This document shows, in pieces, positions 7,838-14,445 of a stretch of 29,104 nucleotides of DNA. Position 1 is the stretch's first letter; each line of letters opens with the position of its first letter. Below the pieces are notes generated by a model, which made no database searches, was not told the origin of the DNA, and saw nothing but the letters and a program-made list of their open reading frames with translations. Source of the DNA: a virus; the IMG/VR virus record IMGVR_UViG_3300036770_001375, positions 1-29,104 of that record; one strand, given 5' to 3'. The position numbers and the translations under genes were made by a program.

Positions 7838-8467
7838 ATGTTCTTTTCAATCGTTCCTAACATCTCATACGACGAGAAACCAATCAGTTATCCTTTTTCA
7901 GAAGCAGACTTTATTACTGCCAAGAACTTCTTTCGTAGATATAAAGTCAATGATGAAATCTTTTCATACGTTGTATTCTTCACAAAATATACAATTGTAG
8001 ATGGTGACAGACCAGACACACTTGCTGATAGACTTTATGGTGATCCATTCTATGATTGGGTCATCCTTCTGACAAACAACCTTGTCAATTCTCAGTATGA
8101 CTGGCCAATGACAAACTATACATTGAGTAAAGTCGTTGAGAAAGAATTTGACGATCCATATGGAACCATTCATCACTATGAAACCTATAAGTATGGTCCA
8201 TATCCAGAAGGATTACATGTAGATGCTACTTTCTACAACGCAACACATAAATTAAACATAGATGGTCAGATTGTAACTAAATCTGGTAATGAATTGTCCA
8301 GACCAGTTACAATCATTGAGCACTATACAGCAGAAAATGAAAAGAAACGTGAAATCTATTTGCTAAAACCAGTATACCTACAAGCATTTGTAGATGATTT
8401 TAGAAAGCAAAACCTCTATAAGAAGTCTGGTAACTACGTCACTCAGCAGCTCAAAAAGACTGGTTGA
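7838..8467 (+). CDS. 53: gp53 baseplate wedge protein
   Basis: This 209-aa protein is the size of T4 gp53 (196 aa), the wedge subunit that links six wedges around the hub. The conserved core is visible: FFRRYKVNDEIFSYVVFF, then DRPDTLADRLYGDPFYDWVI and LLTNN, then a tyrosine-rich YDWPMTNYTL. This is the phage family motif 'LA-YG-P-YWV-LL-N'. The C-terminal third contains EKKREIYLLKPVYLQAFVDDFR, as in gp53. It starts 1 base after the gp48 stop and is the last gene of the plus-strand operon. A strong hairpin follows 20 bases after its stop, facing gp32 convergently. Confidence 0.85.
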   Translation: MFFSIVPNISYDEKPISYPFSEADFITAKNFFRRYKVNDEIFSYVVFFTKYTIVDGDRPDTLADRLYGDPFYDWVILLTNNLVNSQYDWPMTNYTLSKVVEKEFDDPYGTIHHYETYKYGPYPEGLHVDATFYNATHKLNIDGQIVTKSGNELSRPVTIIEHYTAENEKKREIYLLKPVYLQAFVDDFRKQNLYKKSGNYVTQQLKKTG

Positions 8468-8485
8468 ACTTTTTAGATAAAAAAA

Positions 8486-8511
8486 TTGGCGGAAAATTTT
8501 TTTCCCGCCAA
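8486..8511. terminator. Bidirectional rho-independent terminator between gp53 and gp32
   Basis: A perfect 7-bp stem, TTGGCGG (8486-8492) and CCGCCAA (8505-8511), encloses an A/T-only loop. Plus-strand transcripts meet a T run inside the loop, and minus-strand transcripts leave into ATTTTTTTATC. It lies between two convergent operons, so it probably serves both. Confidence 0.65.
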
Positions 8512-8536
8512 TGAAAATCATTTATTGATTTTGGTT

Positions 8537-9448
8537 TCAGTCATCTTCAGCAAGGCGAGCGAAGTAACTGAGAGCATCGTCATCATCAACGACTGCTTCT
8601 TCCTTCACTGGAGCAGGAACTGCGGTAACACGAGAACGGAATGAAGGCAGGGCAGGTTCTTCTGCCACAGGTTCAAACTCTTCCTCATCTTCATCATAGG
8701 ATTGACGAGCAGGACGGGAAGTAACACCCAGCACAAGGTTCAGACGTGCCTCAAGTTCTTCATAGGTCTTGAAACTATCAGGAGCAGTAAAAGCTGCGAG
8801 AGAGTATTCACTCTTCCAGACTTTTTCAAGTTCAGTGTCATCTGCCGACAGAGCAGACACACTATCAAACTCAGAACTATCGTAGTTCCAGTAACCAGCA
8901 ACTTTCTTGATCTTCAGTTTGAAGTTAGCACCTTCCCAAAGATCAAACACATTCACGGGTTCTTCATCTTGGAACTCAGGTTGCATCGCAGCAAGGATCT
9001 TATCATGGATCTTCTTGCCGTACTTATACAGAAACACACGACCCTCGTTCTCAGGGTTCTTAGGATCTTTCACGACGTAGATGTTGCTGTAGTAAGAGAG
9101 CTTGCGCTTCTGCTTACGAGCAGTCTCTTTATCTTCATCACTACCGCTGTTCCACAGGCGGCGGTTGATCTCACCAACAGGATCTTTCTCGTTGAGAGTA
9201 GTCAGACTATTCTCAATATACCATCCACCAGGACCTTGGAAGGCATGAGAATAGACTTTCGCCCAGGGCACCGTCTCCCCTTCAGGAGCAGGCAGGAACC
9301 GGATCACGGCATAACCGTTACCAGCAGCATCAACCTCGGGCTTCCAGAACCGCTCATCGACATTCTTGCCGCTGGCAGACTTCTCAAGTTCCTTCTGAAG
9401 AAACTCAAAGTTGTTCTGGGATTTGCGCTTTAGATCAGCAAAGGACAT
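8537..9448 (-). CDS. 32: gp32 single-stranded DNA-binding protein
   Basis: This is a 303-aa protein, similar in length to T4 gp32 (301 aa). It coats ssDNA during replication, recombination and repair. The N-terminal LKRKSQ (residues 6-11) matches the T4 LAST motif needed for cooperative binding. The OB-fold core includes AVIRFLPAPEG, WAKVYSHAFQGPGGWYIENS and KLSYYSNIYVVKDPKNPENE. The C-terminal 60 residues are acidic, ending DDDDALSYFARLAEDD, like the T4 tail that recruits partner proteins. The protein contains no cysteine, so the T4 zinc knuckle (three Cys and one His) is absent. It has its own sigma70 promoter and an SD-like GAGG before the ATG. Confidence 0.93.
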   Translation of the reverse strand: MSFADLKRKSQNNFEFLQKELEKSASGKNVDERFWKPEVDAAGNGYAVIRFLPAPEGETVPWAKVYSHAFQGPGGWYIENSLTTLNEKDPVGEINRRLWNSGSDEDKETARKQKRKLSYYSNIYVVKDPKNPENEGRVFLYKYGKKIHDKILAAMQPEFQDEEPVNVFDLWEGANFKLKIKKVAGYWNYDSSEFDSVSALSADDTELEKVWKSEYSLAAFTAPDSFKTYEELEARLNLVLGVTSRPARQSYDEDEEEFEPVAEEPALPSFRSRVTAVPAPVKEEAVVDDDDALSYFARLAEDD

Positions 9449-9504
9449 AGGATTACCTCGGATTTGTTTTGGATTTGGTCTGTGTGACGCCCAATCACTT
9501 ACTC

Positions 9505-9534
9505 ATAATATCATGGCGCAGAGGCGGGTGTCAA
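9505..9534 (-). promoter_or_regulatory. 32: Sigma70-type promoter for gp32
   Basis: On the minus strand TTGACA (9534-9529) and TATTAT (9510-9505) are 18 bases apart and 57 bases upstream of the gp32 ATG. The -35 box overlaps the stop codon of the preceding gene. This suggests early or middle expression of gp32 by host-type RNA polymerase. Confidence 0.7.
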
Positions 9535-9872
9535 TCCTCTGTGCCACTTTCCAGTTTGGATTTCATGACTTTTACTTTCTCAAGTAACTCGTCAAACATG
9601 TGTTCAATTGGAGTATTAGGAGTTGCTCCCAACATAATTACTCCTTGTTTCATTGTTTCAGCAACCGATTTAGCTTCGGGATCATCGCTCAGTTTAATAC
9701 GAGCATAGAATATTTTTTGTTTTTCAATTAGTGTTTCAAGTGCTTCAAAATATTCAAGTTTTCTATCGGCATCTAACAGAACAAAGTTCATCGCAGATCT
9801 AAAACAGAACTGTTGTAGTTCCACCATTTTTTGAATATCACCACGCACTAATTCAGATTGAAAGAAGCTCAT
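9531..9872 (-). CDS. DUF1825-family protein
   Basis: This 113-aa helical protein matches the DUF1825 family of cyanobacteria and cyanophages in length and pattern. It has an N-terminal MSFFQSELV, a central EALETLIEKQKIFYARIKLS and a C-terminal PIEHMFDELLEKVKVMKSKL. The role of the family is unknown to me. The start overlaps the gp33 stop as ATGA. In T4 the slot between genes 33 and 32 is occupied by the gp59 helicase loader; this protein is half that length and does not look like gp59. The family's presence in hosts suggests acquisition from a cyanobacterium. Family recognition is from memory of the motif pattern. Confidence 0.7.
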   Translation of the reverse strand: MSFFQSELVRGDIQKMVELQQFCFRSAMNFVLLDADRKLEYFEALETLIEKQKIFYARIKLSDDPEAKSVAETMKQGVIMLGATPNTPIEHMFDELLEKVKVMKSKLESGTED

Positions 9873-10123
9873 ACTAACATTAACTTGGCACGACTTGTTT
9901 TTTTAATAAAATTGAGTTGCTGTGCCTCATGGCGAAGTTTTTCCTTCAAAGGTTTGCTAATCAATTTATTAACACTATCTAGTTCAATTTCATTAGTTTC
10001 ACAGTAATGGATAACCGAATCAATGTAATTCATATCTGGATTGCTCAGGGCAATCTTCTCCACTTCCTGCGAAAATTTCGCAGATGTCATAAACTTATCC
10101 TCTAATAATTGTTTTTTGTCCAT
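9869..10123 (-). CDS. 33: gp33 late transcription coactivator
   Basis: This is an 84-aa protein. The segment NYIDSVIHYCETNEIELDSV followed by SKPLKEKLRHEAQQLNF aligns well with T4 gp33 (SYLEATTAFLEENSIPETQF, then GIIEKIQSEAIDENLL). In T4, gp33 binds RNA polymerase and, through a hydrophobic C-terminus, the sliding clamp, to activate late promoters. The C-terminal LMLV here could serve the same purpose. The late CTAAATA and ATAAATA elements in this window are its expected targets. The chosen ATG overlaps the exonuclease gene by 29 bases. An internal ATG at 10090 has a better Shine-Dalgarno sequence (AGAGG) and would avoid the overlap, giving 73 residues. Confidence 0.85.
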   Translation of the reverse strand: MDKKQLLEDKFMTSAKFSQEVEKIALSNPDMNYIDSVIHYCETNEIELDSVNKLISKPLKEKLRHEAQQLNFIKKTSRAKLMLV

Positions 10124-10790
10124 ATCGTTCTTGGTATTCGTCGATGTAACTCATGAGTTTAACGAAAAATTCTTTTTTAGGTGGAAGCACCTTGACTTGA
10201 GTTTCTCCATTTTCACAAGCAACGATAGTTACAAGTTGTTTTACTCGTAACCCATATAGTTCTTGAAGCATACAAGCATATGCTGTCTCTTGAACAAAAT
10301 AGTCGTAAAGATACTGTTCTTTTTTTGGTTCTGCTGCGGTCTTAAAGTCAATGATGGATAATTCGCCATCAAATTCAGCAATACAATCAACCCTTCCCGC
10401 CAACTCCAAATGTTTTGAATAAAGAGCTGCTTCTTGGAGGTATATGTTATTTATACGATCCAAAACTTCCCGACTGTGTTGAAACATTAACACAGGCAGT
10501 GGGAATTTCTGATACTTCTTGAGATCAAGGGCATTGTTGAGGTAATCTTCTACGATAGAATGATACTTTGTTCCGCGATTTGTGGAACGAGAAGAAATGT
10601 TGTTTGCTTTTTCTTCTCCAACACGCTCACGCCAGCGAGCAATGCCTGCCATCTTTTCACGATTGCTACTAATCACAGTGGTGACTGACGCATACTGACC
10701 TTCTGGTGTTGGATAAAGGCGTTTGCCATCTACCGTTACGGCATCCAATTCAATTGGCGTCAGACCACCAACATGATTAAACAATTTCAT
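10095..10790 (-). CDS. PD-(D/E)XK exonuclease (RecB/MGME1-like)
   Basis: This is a 231-aa protein with the RecB-type nuclease motifs in order: H77 (TKYHSIVEDYL), E120 (LQEAALYS), GRVD 132-135, IIDFKT with D148 and K150, and a QxxxY-like QETAYACML starting at Q167. Such enzymes are Mg-dependent exonucleases, and T4-like cyanophages often carry one. The probable role is recombination-linked replication or degradation of host DNA; the exact substrate cannot be read from sequence. Its ATG overlaps the phoH stop (ATGA), and gp33 follows, so it is co-transcribed with replication and transcription genes. It does not resemble Dda or UvsW. Confidence 0.85.
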   Translation of the reverse strand: MKLFNHVGGLTPIELDAVTVDGKRLYPTPEGQYASVTTVISSNREKMAGIARWRERVGEEKANNISSRSTNRGTKYHSIVEDYLNNALDLKKYQKFPLPVLMFQHSREVLDRINNIYLQEAALYSKHLELAGRVDCIAEFDGELSIIDFKTAAEPKKEQYLYDYFVQETAYACMLQELYGLRVKQLVTIVACENGETQVKVLPPKKEFFVKLMSYIDEYQERYGQKTIIRG

Positions 10791-11539
10791 AGACCAAGAT
10801 TGATTTTATTAATAAGATAAGACTTGACAAGACCAGAACGAACAATGTCATCAATACCAAATTCAACAAGAGAGAACTCGGGCATATTCTGTAGAATTCT
10901 CTGGAAATCTAAGATACCAGAGCGTTCATTTACTCGGATCAAATCTGTTTGAGAAGCATCTCCACAGAAAATAATCCTTGTATCTTGACCAACACGAGTA
11001 ATTATACTATCTAATTCGTGAAAATTCAAGTTTTGACATTCATCAATAATTACGATTGAGTTATCAAGTGTAGTACCACGAATAAAGCTGGTGCTCCAGA
11101 AAGAAATTGTTTCCTGTTGCTTTAGACTGGTGTAAAGCATTTCATAGGAATTATCGTCCGGCATTTCAAACATGGATTGAACCATGTTTTTGTATGGGAT
11201 CTGATAGAGAGAAGATTTATCTTCATGGTCTCCAGGAAGAAATCCAATCTCTCGTGTTGCCACAAGAGAACGGACAATATAAATCTTTTCGTATGGTGTG
11301 TATTCATTCAGAACATCTTTCAGTGCTTTGTAAAGAGCAATGAATGTTTTTCCTGTTCCTGCTACACCGTAAGCATAAAGCATCTTACCTTTATCCCACT
11401 CATCAAAAAATACTTTTTGATTGTGAGTGAGTGGTTCTACCTGAACCATGTAGTCTTCGCTGATTGGTTTACGGCGCTTTTTTTGTTTAGCACTCATACC
11501 CTGACCAGGAGTTTTTACAGTTTTCTTTCTTACTGGCAT
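10787..11539 (-). CDS. phoH: PhoH-like ATPase
   Basis: This is a 250-aa protein. It has Walker A GVAGTGKT at residues 58-65, Walker B VIIDECQN around residues 163-170 and a sensor-like IIFCGDASQTD. It also has the characteristic PhoH features LTHNQKVFF, PGDHEDK and FIRGTTLDN. The N-terminus is basic (KKTVKT, KKRRK), possibly for nucleic-acid contact. phoH genes are widespread in marine phages and were first linked to phosphate starvation. Their role in phage is unsettled, and the fold resembles helicase ATPase domains. The gene begins 1 base after the stop of the small upstream gene and overlaps the exonuclease start. No Pho box was identified upstream. Confidence 0.92.
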   Translation of the reverse strand: MPVRKKTVKTPGQGMSAKQKKRRKPISEDYMVQVEPLTHNQKVFFDEWDKGKMLYAYGVAGTGKTFIALYKALKDVLNEYTPYEKIYIVRSLVATREIGFLPGDHEDKSSLYQIPYKNMVQSMFEMPDDNSYEMLYTSLKQQETISFWSTSFIRGTTLDNSIVIIDECQNLNFHELDSIITRVGQDTRIIFCGDASQTDLIRVNERSGILDFQRILQNMPEFSLVEFGIDDIVRSGLVKSYLINKINLGL

Positions 11540-11540
11540 A

Positions 11541-11807
11541 TCAGTACTTATCAGTGATGGTTTTGTTGTTGTAACGAGCTGCTTGTGGTTTGATTTTATT
11601 TTTCATAATATCTGTCCAACCAGGATGGGTTTTTGCCATCTTGTCACGCCACTCACCAACCTCTCCAGAACTGGGGCAGGTTGATGGATCACTCCAATCT
11701 CTTTCCCATTCTGGATTATCGGTTTTCCATTGTTCCCAGTCATGAACACTAAGAACAACTTCTTTTTGCTCTCCGGTAACTCTATTGTAAACTGGATATG
11801 TTGCCAT
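11541..11807 (-). CDS. Small conserved hypothetical protein (88 aa)
   Basis: It starts MATYPVYNRVTGEQKEVVLS at an ATG that overlaps the thyX stop (TAATG). A GTG three codons upstream is less likely. The sequence has a short beta N-terminus of the type MxTYxxxNxxTGE, then many tryptophans (DWEQWKTDNPEWERDWSDP) and one cysteine. The opening resembles FmdB-like small regulatory proteins, but the zinc-ribbon CxxC pairs are absent. Its function is unknown. It sits between thyX and phoH and is probably translated with them. Confidence 0.75.
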   Translation of the reverse strand: MATYPVYNRVTGEQKEVVLSVHDWEQWKTDNPEWERDWSDPSTCPSSGEVGEWRDKMAKTHPGWTDIMKNKIKPQAARYNNKTITDKY

Positions 11808-12454
11808 TATGCCCACTCCAATGCTTCAGCACAAATAGGAAATTGACCAGCAAATATACATTGACATTCTTTAGCAATTTCCATATGTTCCTTTTGAGTT
11901 CCATTCGCAGTTCTCAATTGTATATAGTGGATCCACGAACGCACAGATCCTGTCATGTAGATGCGAGTAGGTGTTGCTAAAGGAAGAACAAAGCGAGCAC
12001 ATTCTTTCGCAATACCACCGTCAAGAAGTTCATTGTAAAGAACCATTGCCTGATTAAAGTGCTCGGCAATTTTGACTTGAAGTTGTTGCTTCGTTTCTTC
12101 AGGAATATCATCAATTGAGTTCTGTCTGTTCTTGGTATCCTGACTACGCAGATCAGGAACTGGAATACCACTCTCCAACCAATTCACATCAGCATAACGC
12201 TGCGAAAATTCTTGAAATGTAAACGAACGATGCCTCAGAATTTGAGCTGCGATACCTCTTGTGGTTTCAATCTCAAGTGTCATATGTGCTTGCTCAAATA
12301 CAGACCAATGATTATGTTTGATACAGTATTTGAGCAGACCAGCAACGTTAGGGTTCTCCTGGTTCTGTGGATTGCTCACTCTCGCTACATACCCCATCGT
12401 CTGTTCCGCTTGAGGTGTCACTGATACGAGTTTTACTGGTCCATTTTGTCGCAT
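11807..12454 (-). CDS. thyX: Flavin-dependent thymidylate synthase ThyX
   Basis: This is a 215-aa protein with the ThyX signature RHRxxxxxxxS at residues 74-84 (RHRSFTFQEFS), followed by QRY. Other conserved parts are HNHWSVFEQAHMTLEIET, AKECARFVLPL and TGSVRSWIHYIQLR. ThyX converts dUMP to dTMP using FAD, NADPH and methylene-tetrahydrofolate. It supplies dTTP for phage DNA synthesis. The length is normal for the family. Its first 107 bases overlap the end of an upstream small ORF in another frame. An AAAGG sequence lies about 10 bases before the ATG. Confidence 0.95.
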   Translation of the reverse strand: MRQNGPVKLVSVTPQAEQTMGYVARVSNPQNQENPNVAGLLKYCIKHNHWSVFEQAHMTLEIETTRGIAAQILRHRSFTFQEFSQRYADVNWLESGIPVPDLRSQDTKNRQNSIDDIPEETKQQLQVKIAEHFNQAMVLYNELLDGGIAKECARFVLPLATPTRIYMTGSVRSWIHYIQLRTANGTQKEHMEIAKECQCIFAGQFPICAEALEWA

Positions 12455-12623
12455 TTGGTTTAAATCCTTTACTCATGAGGTCTCGTGTTTCTTGAAGATC
12501 AATCTTTGCTTGTCTCAAAGATTTCTTCATGTAAATAATCTCTTCATTGCTATAAAGCATTGGGTTTTGCTCAGCGAGCTTTAATGCTTTCTTTGCTGCT
12601 CGGATGACATCCCTAATCACCAT
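12348..12623 (-). CDS. Small helical hypothetical protein overlapping thyX
   Basis: This is a 91-aa protein from the ATG at 12623, chosen for its GGAG at 8 bases; a start further upstream has no support. The first 55 residues (VIRDVIRAAKKALKLAEQNP, then EEIIYMKKSLRQAKIDLQE) form a basic amphipathic helical pair typical of small cyanophage proteins. The last 35 residues are polar, Ser/Glu-rich and lie over thyX in a different frame. That tail may therefore be dispensable or only a by-product of the thyX sequence. The upstream 74-aa gene overlaps its start by 11 bases. Its function is unknown. Confidence 0.65.
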   Translation of the reverse strand: MVIRDVIRAAKKALKLAEQNPMLYSNEEIIYMKKSLRQAKIDLQETRDLMSKGFKPNATKWTSKTRISDTSSGTDDGVCSESEQSTEPGEP

Positions 12624-12837
12624 TCTTATTCTCCATGTATAGTTTGTACTCTGTGAGTATCTGTCTGTCAACGACATCTAACGATCCTAAGTCAAACTGA
12701 TAGTTTTTGTCAATCATATAGTCACAAAAATTTCTAATATCTTTTGTGATTGATATTCTCATTCTTGTAAATCCACTTAATATAAAAGATCTCTTTTGAA
12801 AATTTGGATCTTTAGTCTGGATATCCATCGTCATCAT
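12613..12837 (-). CDS. Small hypothetical protein (74 aa)
   Basis: It reads MMTMDIQTKDPNFQKRSFIL and continues with a basic and then an acidic helix (DIRNFCDYMIDKNYQFDLG, then VVDRQILTEYKLYMENKNGD). Four possible starts (ATGATGACGATG) lie close together within the 3' end of the 52-aa upstream gene. No domain is recognised. Overlaps on both sides suggest it belongs to a tightly coupled set of three small genes before thyX. Confidence 0.6.
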   Translation of the reverse strand: MMTMDIQTKDPNFQKRSFILSGFTRMRISITKDIRNFCDYMIDKNYQFDLGSLDVVDRQILTEYKLYMENKNGD

Positions 12838-12970
12838 CCGATATGGAATAAGGTTTGTCTGAACTTATTTTGGATGTGTAAGATTGTGGGTCGGAATAGA
12901 TTTCTGCTTCTAAAGATTGAACAAGAAGTTTTAGATTTTTTACAATTAATTTAAGGCGGTCTTTGTCCAT
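12812..12970 (-). CDS. Short hypothetical protein (52 aa)
   Basis: An ATG at 12970 opens 52 codons: MDKDRLKLIVKNLKLLVQSL, then a polar tail ending in DDDDGYPD. The N-terminal half is a clear amphipathic helix (Leu/Val/Lys heptads). I have seen similar short proteins in other cyanophages, but their function is unknown. It is the first gene after the terminator at 13011-13032, and a TATAAT-like hexamer lies 25-30 bases upstream with no good -35. It probably leads the thyX-phoH-exonuclease-gp33 operon. Confidence 0.65.
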   Translation of the reverse strand: MDKDRLKLIVKNLKLLVQSLEAEIYSDPQSYTSKISSDKPYSISDDDDGYPD

Positions 12971-13003
12971 GATGGCACATTATTATTTAACAGATATTAT
13001 AGT

Positions 13004-13054
13004 ATAAAAAAAGGGAGGTGTGACCCTCCCTTGCGACTTCCTTCACACGGAAGT
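13004..13054 (-). terminator. Double-hairpin rho-independent terminator
   Basis: Reading leftward, a 6-bp hairpin ACTTCC/GGAAGT (13036-13041 with 13049-13054) is followed by an 8-bp stem, AAGGGAGG (minus strand, 13032-13025) and CCTCCCTT (13018-13011). A run of T residues on the minus strand follows at about 13012-13006. It ends the transcript carrying the 53-aa and 28-aa genes. Confidence 0.75.
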
Positions 13055-13062
13055 ATATTCTA

Positions 13063-13149
13063 TCATACTTTCATTGCCATGGCAAGCTGTGCCTGCTTTA
13101 GTTTATTCTGTTTTTGAATTTGTCTACGAATAATCACCAACCAGTTCAT
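13063..13149 (-). CDS. 28-aa basic peptide with perfect Shine-Dalgarno
   Basis: An ATG at 13149 follows an AGGAGG (13162-13157) by 7 bases and opens 28 codons. The peptide reads MNWLVIIRRQIQKQNKLKQA and ends in QLAMAMKV. It has a hydrophobic start (NWLVII) and then a basic Gln/Lys-rich helix, so it may be membrane-associated. The ATG overlaps the stop of the 53-aa gene as CAATGA. The strength of the ribosome site, the overlap and the terminator right behind it argue that it is expressed. Its function is unknown. Confidence 0.6.
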   Translation of the reverse strand: MNWLVIIRRQIQKQNKLKQAQLAMAMKV

Positions 13150-13307
13150 TGTGTTACCTCCTTGTTATTGTTACAAGGACGATAAGCAACACCACGATAA
13201 GTGTTGGCAGGATGTGCTGGTGAATGAGTTTGTGAATACCAACGCTGGTATTCTTGCTTTGGAATATCAGTATTGTACTGACAACCACGGTAAGTTGCTT
13301 GTGACAT
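13146..13307 (-). CDS. DUF4278-like small protein (53 aa)
   Basis: It starts at the ATG at 13307 with AAGGAG 7 bases upstream, and runs MSQATYRGCQYNTDIPKQEY, then QRWYSQTH and a second TYRGVAYRPCNN. The repeated YRGxxY motif is typical of the DUF4278 family of cyanobacteria and their phages. Two cysteines (residues 9 and 46) follow equivalent positions in the two repeats. The function of the family is unknown. The gene sits behind a long hairpin-rich leader and an extended -10 promoter, and it is coupled to the 28-aa peptide gene. Confidence 0.65.
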   Translation of the reverse strand: MSQATYRGCQYNTDIPKQEYQRWYSQTHSPAHPANTYRGVAYRPCNNNKEVTQ

Positions 13308-13358
13308 TAGGGTTCTCCTTAATTTTGAGGCTAAAGAGCGTTCCTTCAGTCGTTTGCG

Positions 13359-13422
13359 TTCGCTATTCGGAAATAGCGAATGAACGATCCGTTCCGCGAC
13401 TTACTTCCGTCGCATAATGCGA
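13359..13422 (-). ncRNA. Structured leader with three hairpins
   Basis: About 120 bases separate the likely start of transcription from the 53-aa gene. Three consecutive inverted repeats lie in it. Stem 13410-13414/13418-13422 is TCGCA/TGCGA, and stem 13382-13386/13390-13394 is GAACG/CGTTC. The third is a perfect 9-bp stem, TTCGCTATT/AATAGCGAA, at 13359-13367/13372-13380 with a 4-base loop. No T run follows, so these are not ordinary terminators. I infer a cis-acting RNA leader or a small RNA; the class is unknown. Confidence 0.5.
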
Positions 13423-13436
13423 TGAACGTATATCTA

Positions 13437-13445
13437 ATTATACCA
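13437..13445 (-). promoter_or_regulatory. Extended -10 promoter TGGTATAAT
   Basis: The minus strand reads TGGTATAAT, a consensus -10 with the TG extension that can compensate for a poor -35. No good TTGACA is visible at 16-18 bases. It lies upstream of the hairpin-rich leader and the 53-aa gene. Confidence 0.6.
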
Positions 13446-13471
13446 CAAATTTTGTAAAATGAGATACCGTT

Positions 13472-13738
13472 TTAATTGCCAGAGAGATAAAAAGAAGAAC
13501 CTCTTGCCAAACATACACGCTTTACTTCAGCATCATATTTTGGTTCTGGTTCTACAGTAATTAAATTTTTGGCAAACTCCCACGCATCATGATATCTCAC
13601 AAACTTAAAGACATCATCATATGTCTTTGCCGATACAAGAACTCCATCACTGCGTTGTAACTTCATTACATACCAGTTAGTTGGATCTTGTCTTTTACAA
13701 TAACGAATACACCAATTGCCGCGTGGATCTGAGTTCAT
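13472..13738 (-). CDS. Hypothetical protein (88 aa)
   Basis: The start MNSDPRGNWCIRYCKRQDP is preferred because its ATG overlaps the upstream stop as ATGA; in-frame codons further upstream lie inside the preceding gene. The protein is beta/alpha mixed, with WCIRYCKR near the start, DGVLVSAKTYDDVFKFVRYH in the middle and a C-terminal VCLARGSSFY. It has three cysteines and no family I can name. It is the last gene of the run that starts at 14414. Confidence 0.65.
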   Translation of the reverse strand: MNSDPRGNWCIRYCKRQDPTNWYVMKLQRSDGVLVSAKTYDDVFKFVRYHDAWEFAKNLITVEPEPKYDAEVKRVCLARGSSFYLSGN

Positions 13739-13986
13739 TTTCTTTTCTTTTGTTGTGGTCCCCACATTTTGGGATTTACTCTTCCTTCTGTTTGTTTGAA
13801 GGAAATTAAACCTTCTCTATACTTATCCCAATAATAATCAAAAATATCTACTTTTTTATTTGCGATGACGATATCATAATTGTATTGTTCATCATCATAA
13901 TATTTTACTATGTACGCAGTGTATGGCAGTGTTTTATCATCCGCCAAGTTTGGATCACAGTTTTGATGAATAATTCTGACACTCAA
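13735..13986 (-). CDS. Hypothetical protein with TTG start (83 aa)
   Basis: The frame opens after stop codons. The only plausible initiation codon is a TTG at 13986 that overlaps the upstream TGA (TTGA), which suggests re-initiation by terminating ribosomes. The sequence includes LPYTAYIVKYYDDEQYNYDI, VIANKKVDIFDYYWDKY and a C-terminal QTEGRVNPKMWG, and ends in a basic KKRK. Similar short proteins occur in cyanophages. No function is known. Confidence 0.65.
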   Translation of the reverse strand: MSVRIIHQNCDPNLADDKTLPYTAYIVKYYDDEQYNYDIVIANKKVDIFDYYWDKYREGLISFKQTEGRVNPKMWGPQQKKRK

Positions 13987-14414
13987 CTTCTATTACCCCA
14001 TTGAATTTGTGGAAAAGCTTCTTCAACACATTGCTTGGTAATCTTCCAACGCTTACCAAGTTTCTTGTCCTTCATAAGACAAAGAACTTCTGCTTCTCCT
14101 TTATGTAAACCCTCAAGAAGTTGAACGAACAACATCTCACGGCGGTTCTGAGAGACGTTTGCGCCGCCCCTGAAGAAGAGATAGAGCTTTCTATACTCAT
14201 GTACCAGTTTGGTGTGTTCCGTGCCTTCTGGTGCCTCATTAGGGGTGTATGGCACGTCTCCTTCTGGTAGCATCGAGATGATGCTTTCGTCAAAATTGGC
14301 AATCAAAACAGATCTAAGTGCGGGAGTGTTGTACTCCCGCAAAAGAGAGATCTTTTCTGCTTTTGTTTTTGCGTTGCTTACTTTTTGTAGCACTTCATTA
14401 ATTAATAACTGCAT
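13983..14414 (-). CDS. Conserved cyanophage protein, DUF6433-like (143 aa)
   Basis: It is a mainly helical protein. It has an N-terminal helix MQLLINEVLQKVSNAKTKAE, an IANFDESIISMLPEGDVPYT segment and an acidic-aromatic YRKLYLFFRGGANVSQNRRE. A LQGLH-like helix (FVQLLEGLHKGEAEVLCLMK) and a C-terminal VEEAFPQIQW follow. This pattern recurs in T4-like cyanophages and, as I recall, is filed under DUF6433; the role is unknown. It has a CTAAATA late element 25 bases upstream and leads a three-gene overlapping run. Confidence 0.7.
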   Translation of the reverse strand: MQLLINEVLQKVSNAKTKAEKISLLREYNTPALRSVLIANFDESIISMLPEGDVPYTPNEAPEGTEHTKLVHEYRKLYLFFRGGANVSQNRREMLFVQLLEGLHKGEAEVLCLMKDKKLGKRWKITKQCVEEAFPQIQWGNRS

Positions 14415-14438
14415 GACCTAATGTTGGTGACATATGTG

Positions 14439-14445
14439 TATTTAG
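14439..14445 (-). promoter_or_regulatory. Late promoter element CTAAATA
   Basis: The minus strand reads GACTAAATACAC 25 bases before the ATG of the 143-aa gene. The TAA inside it is also the stop codon of the 79-aa membrane protein gene. Confidence 0.5.
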
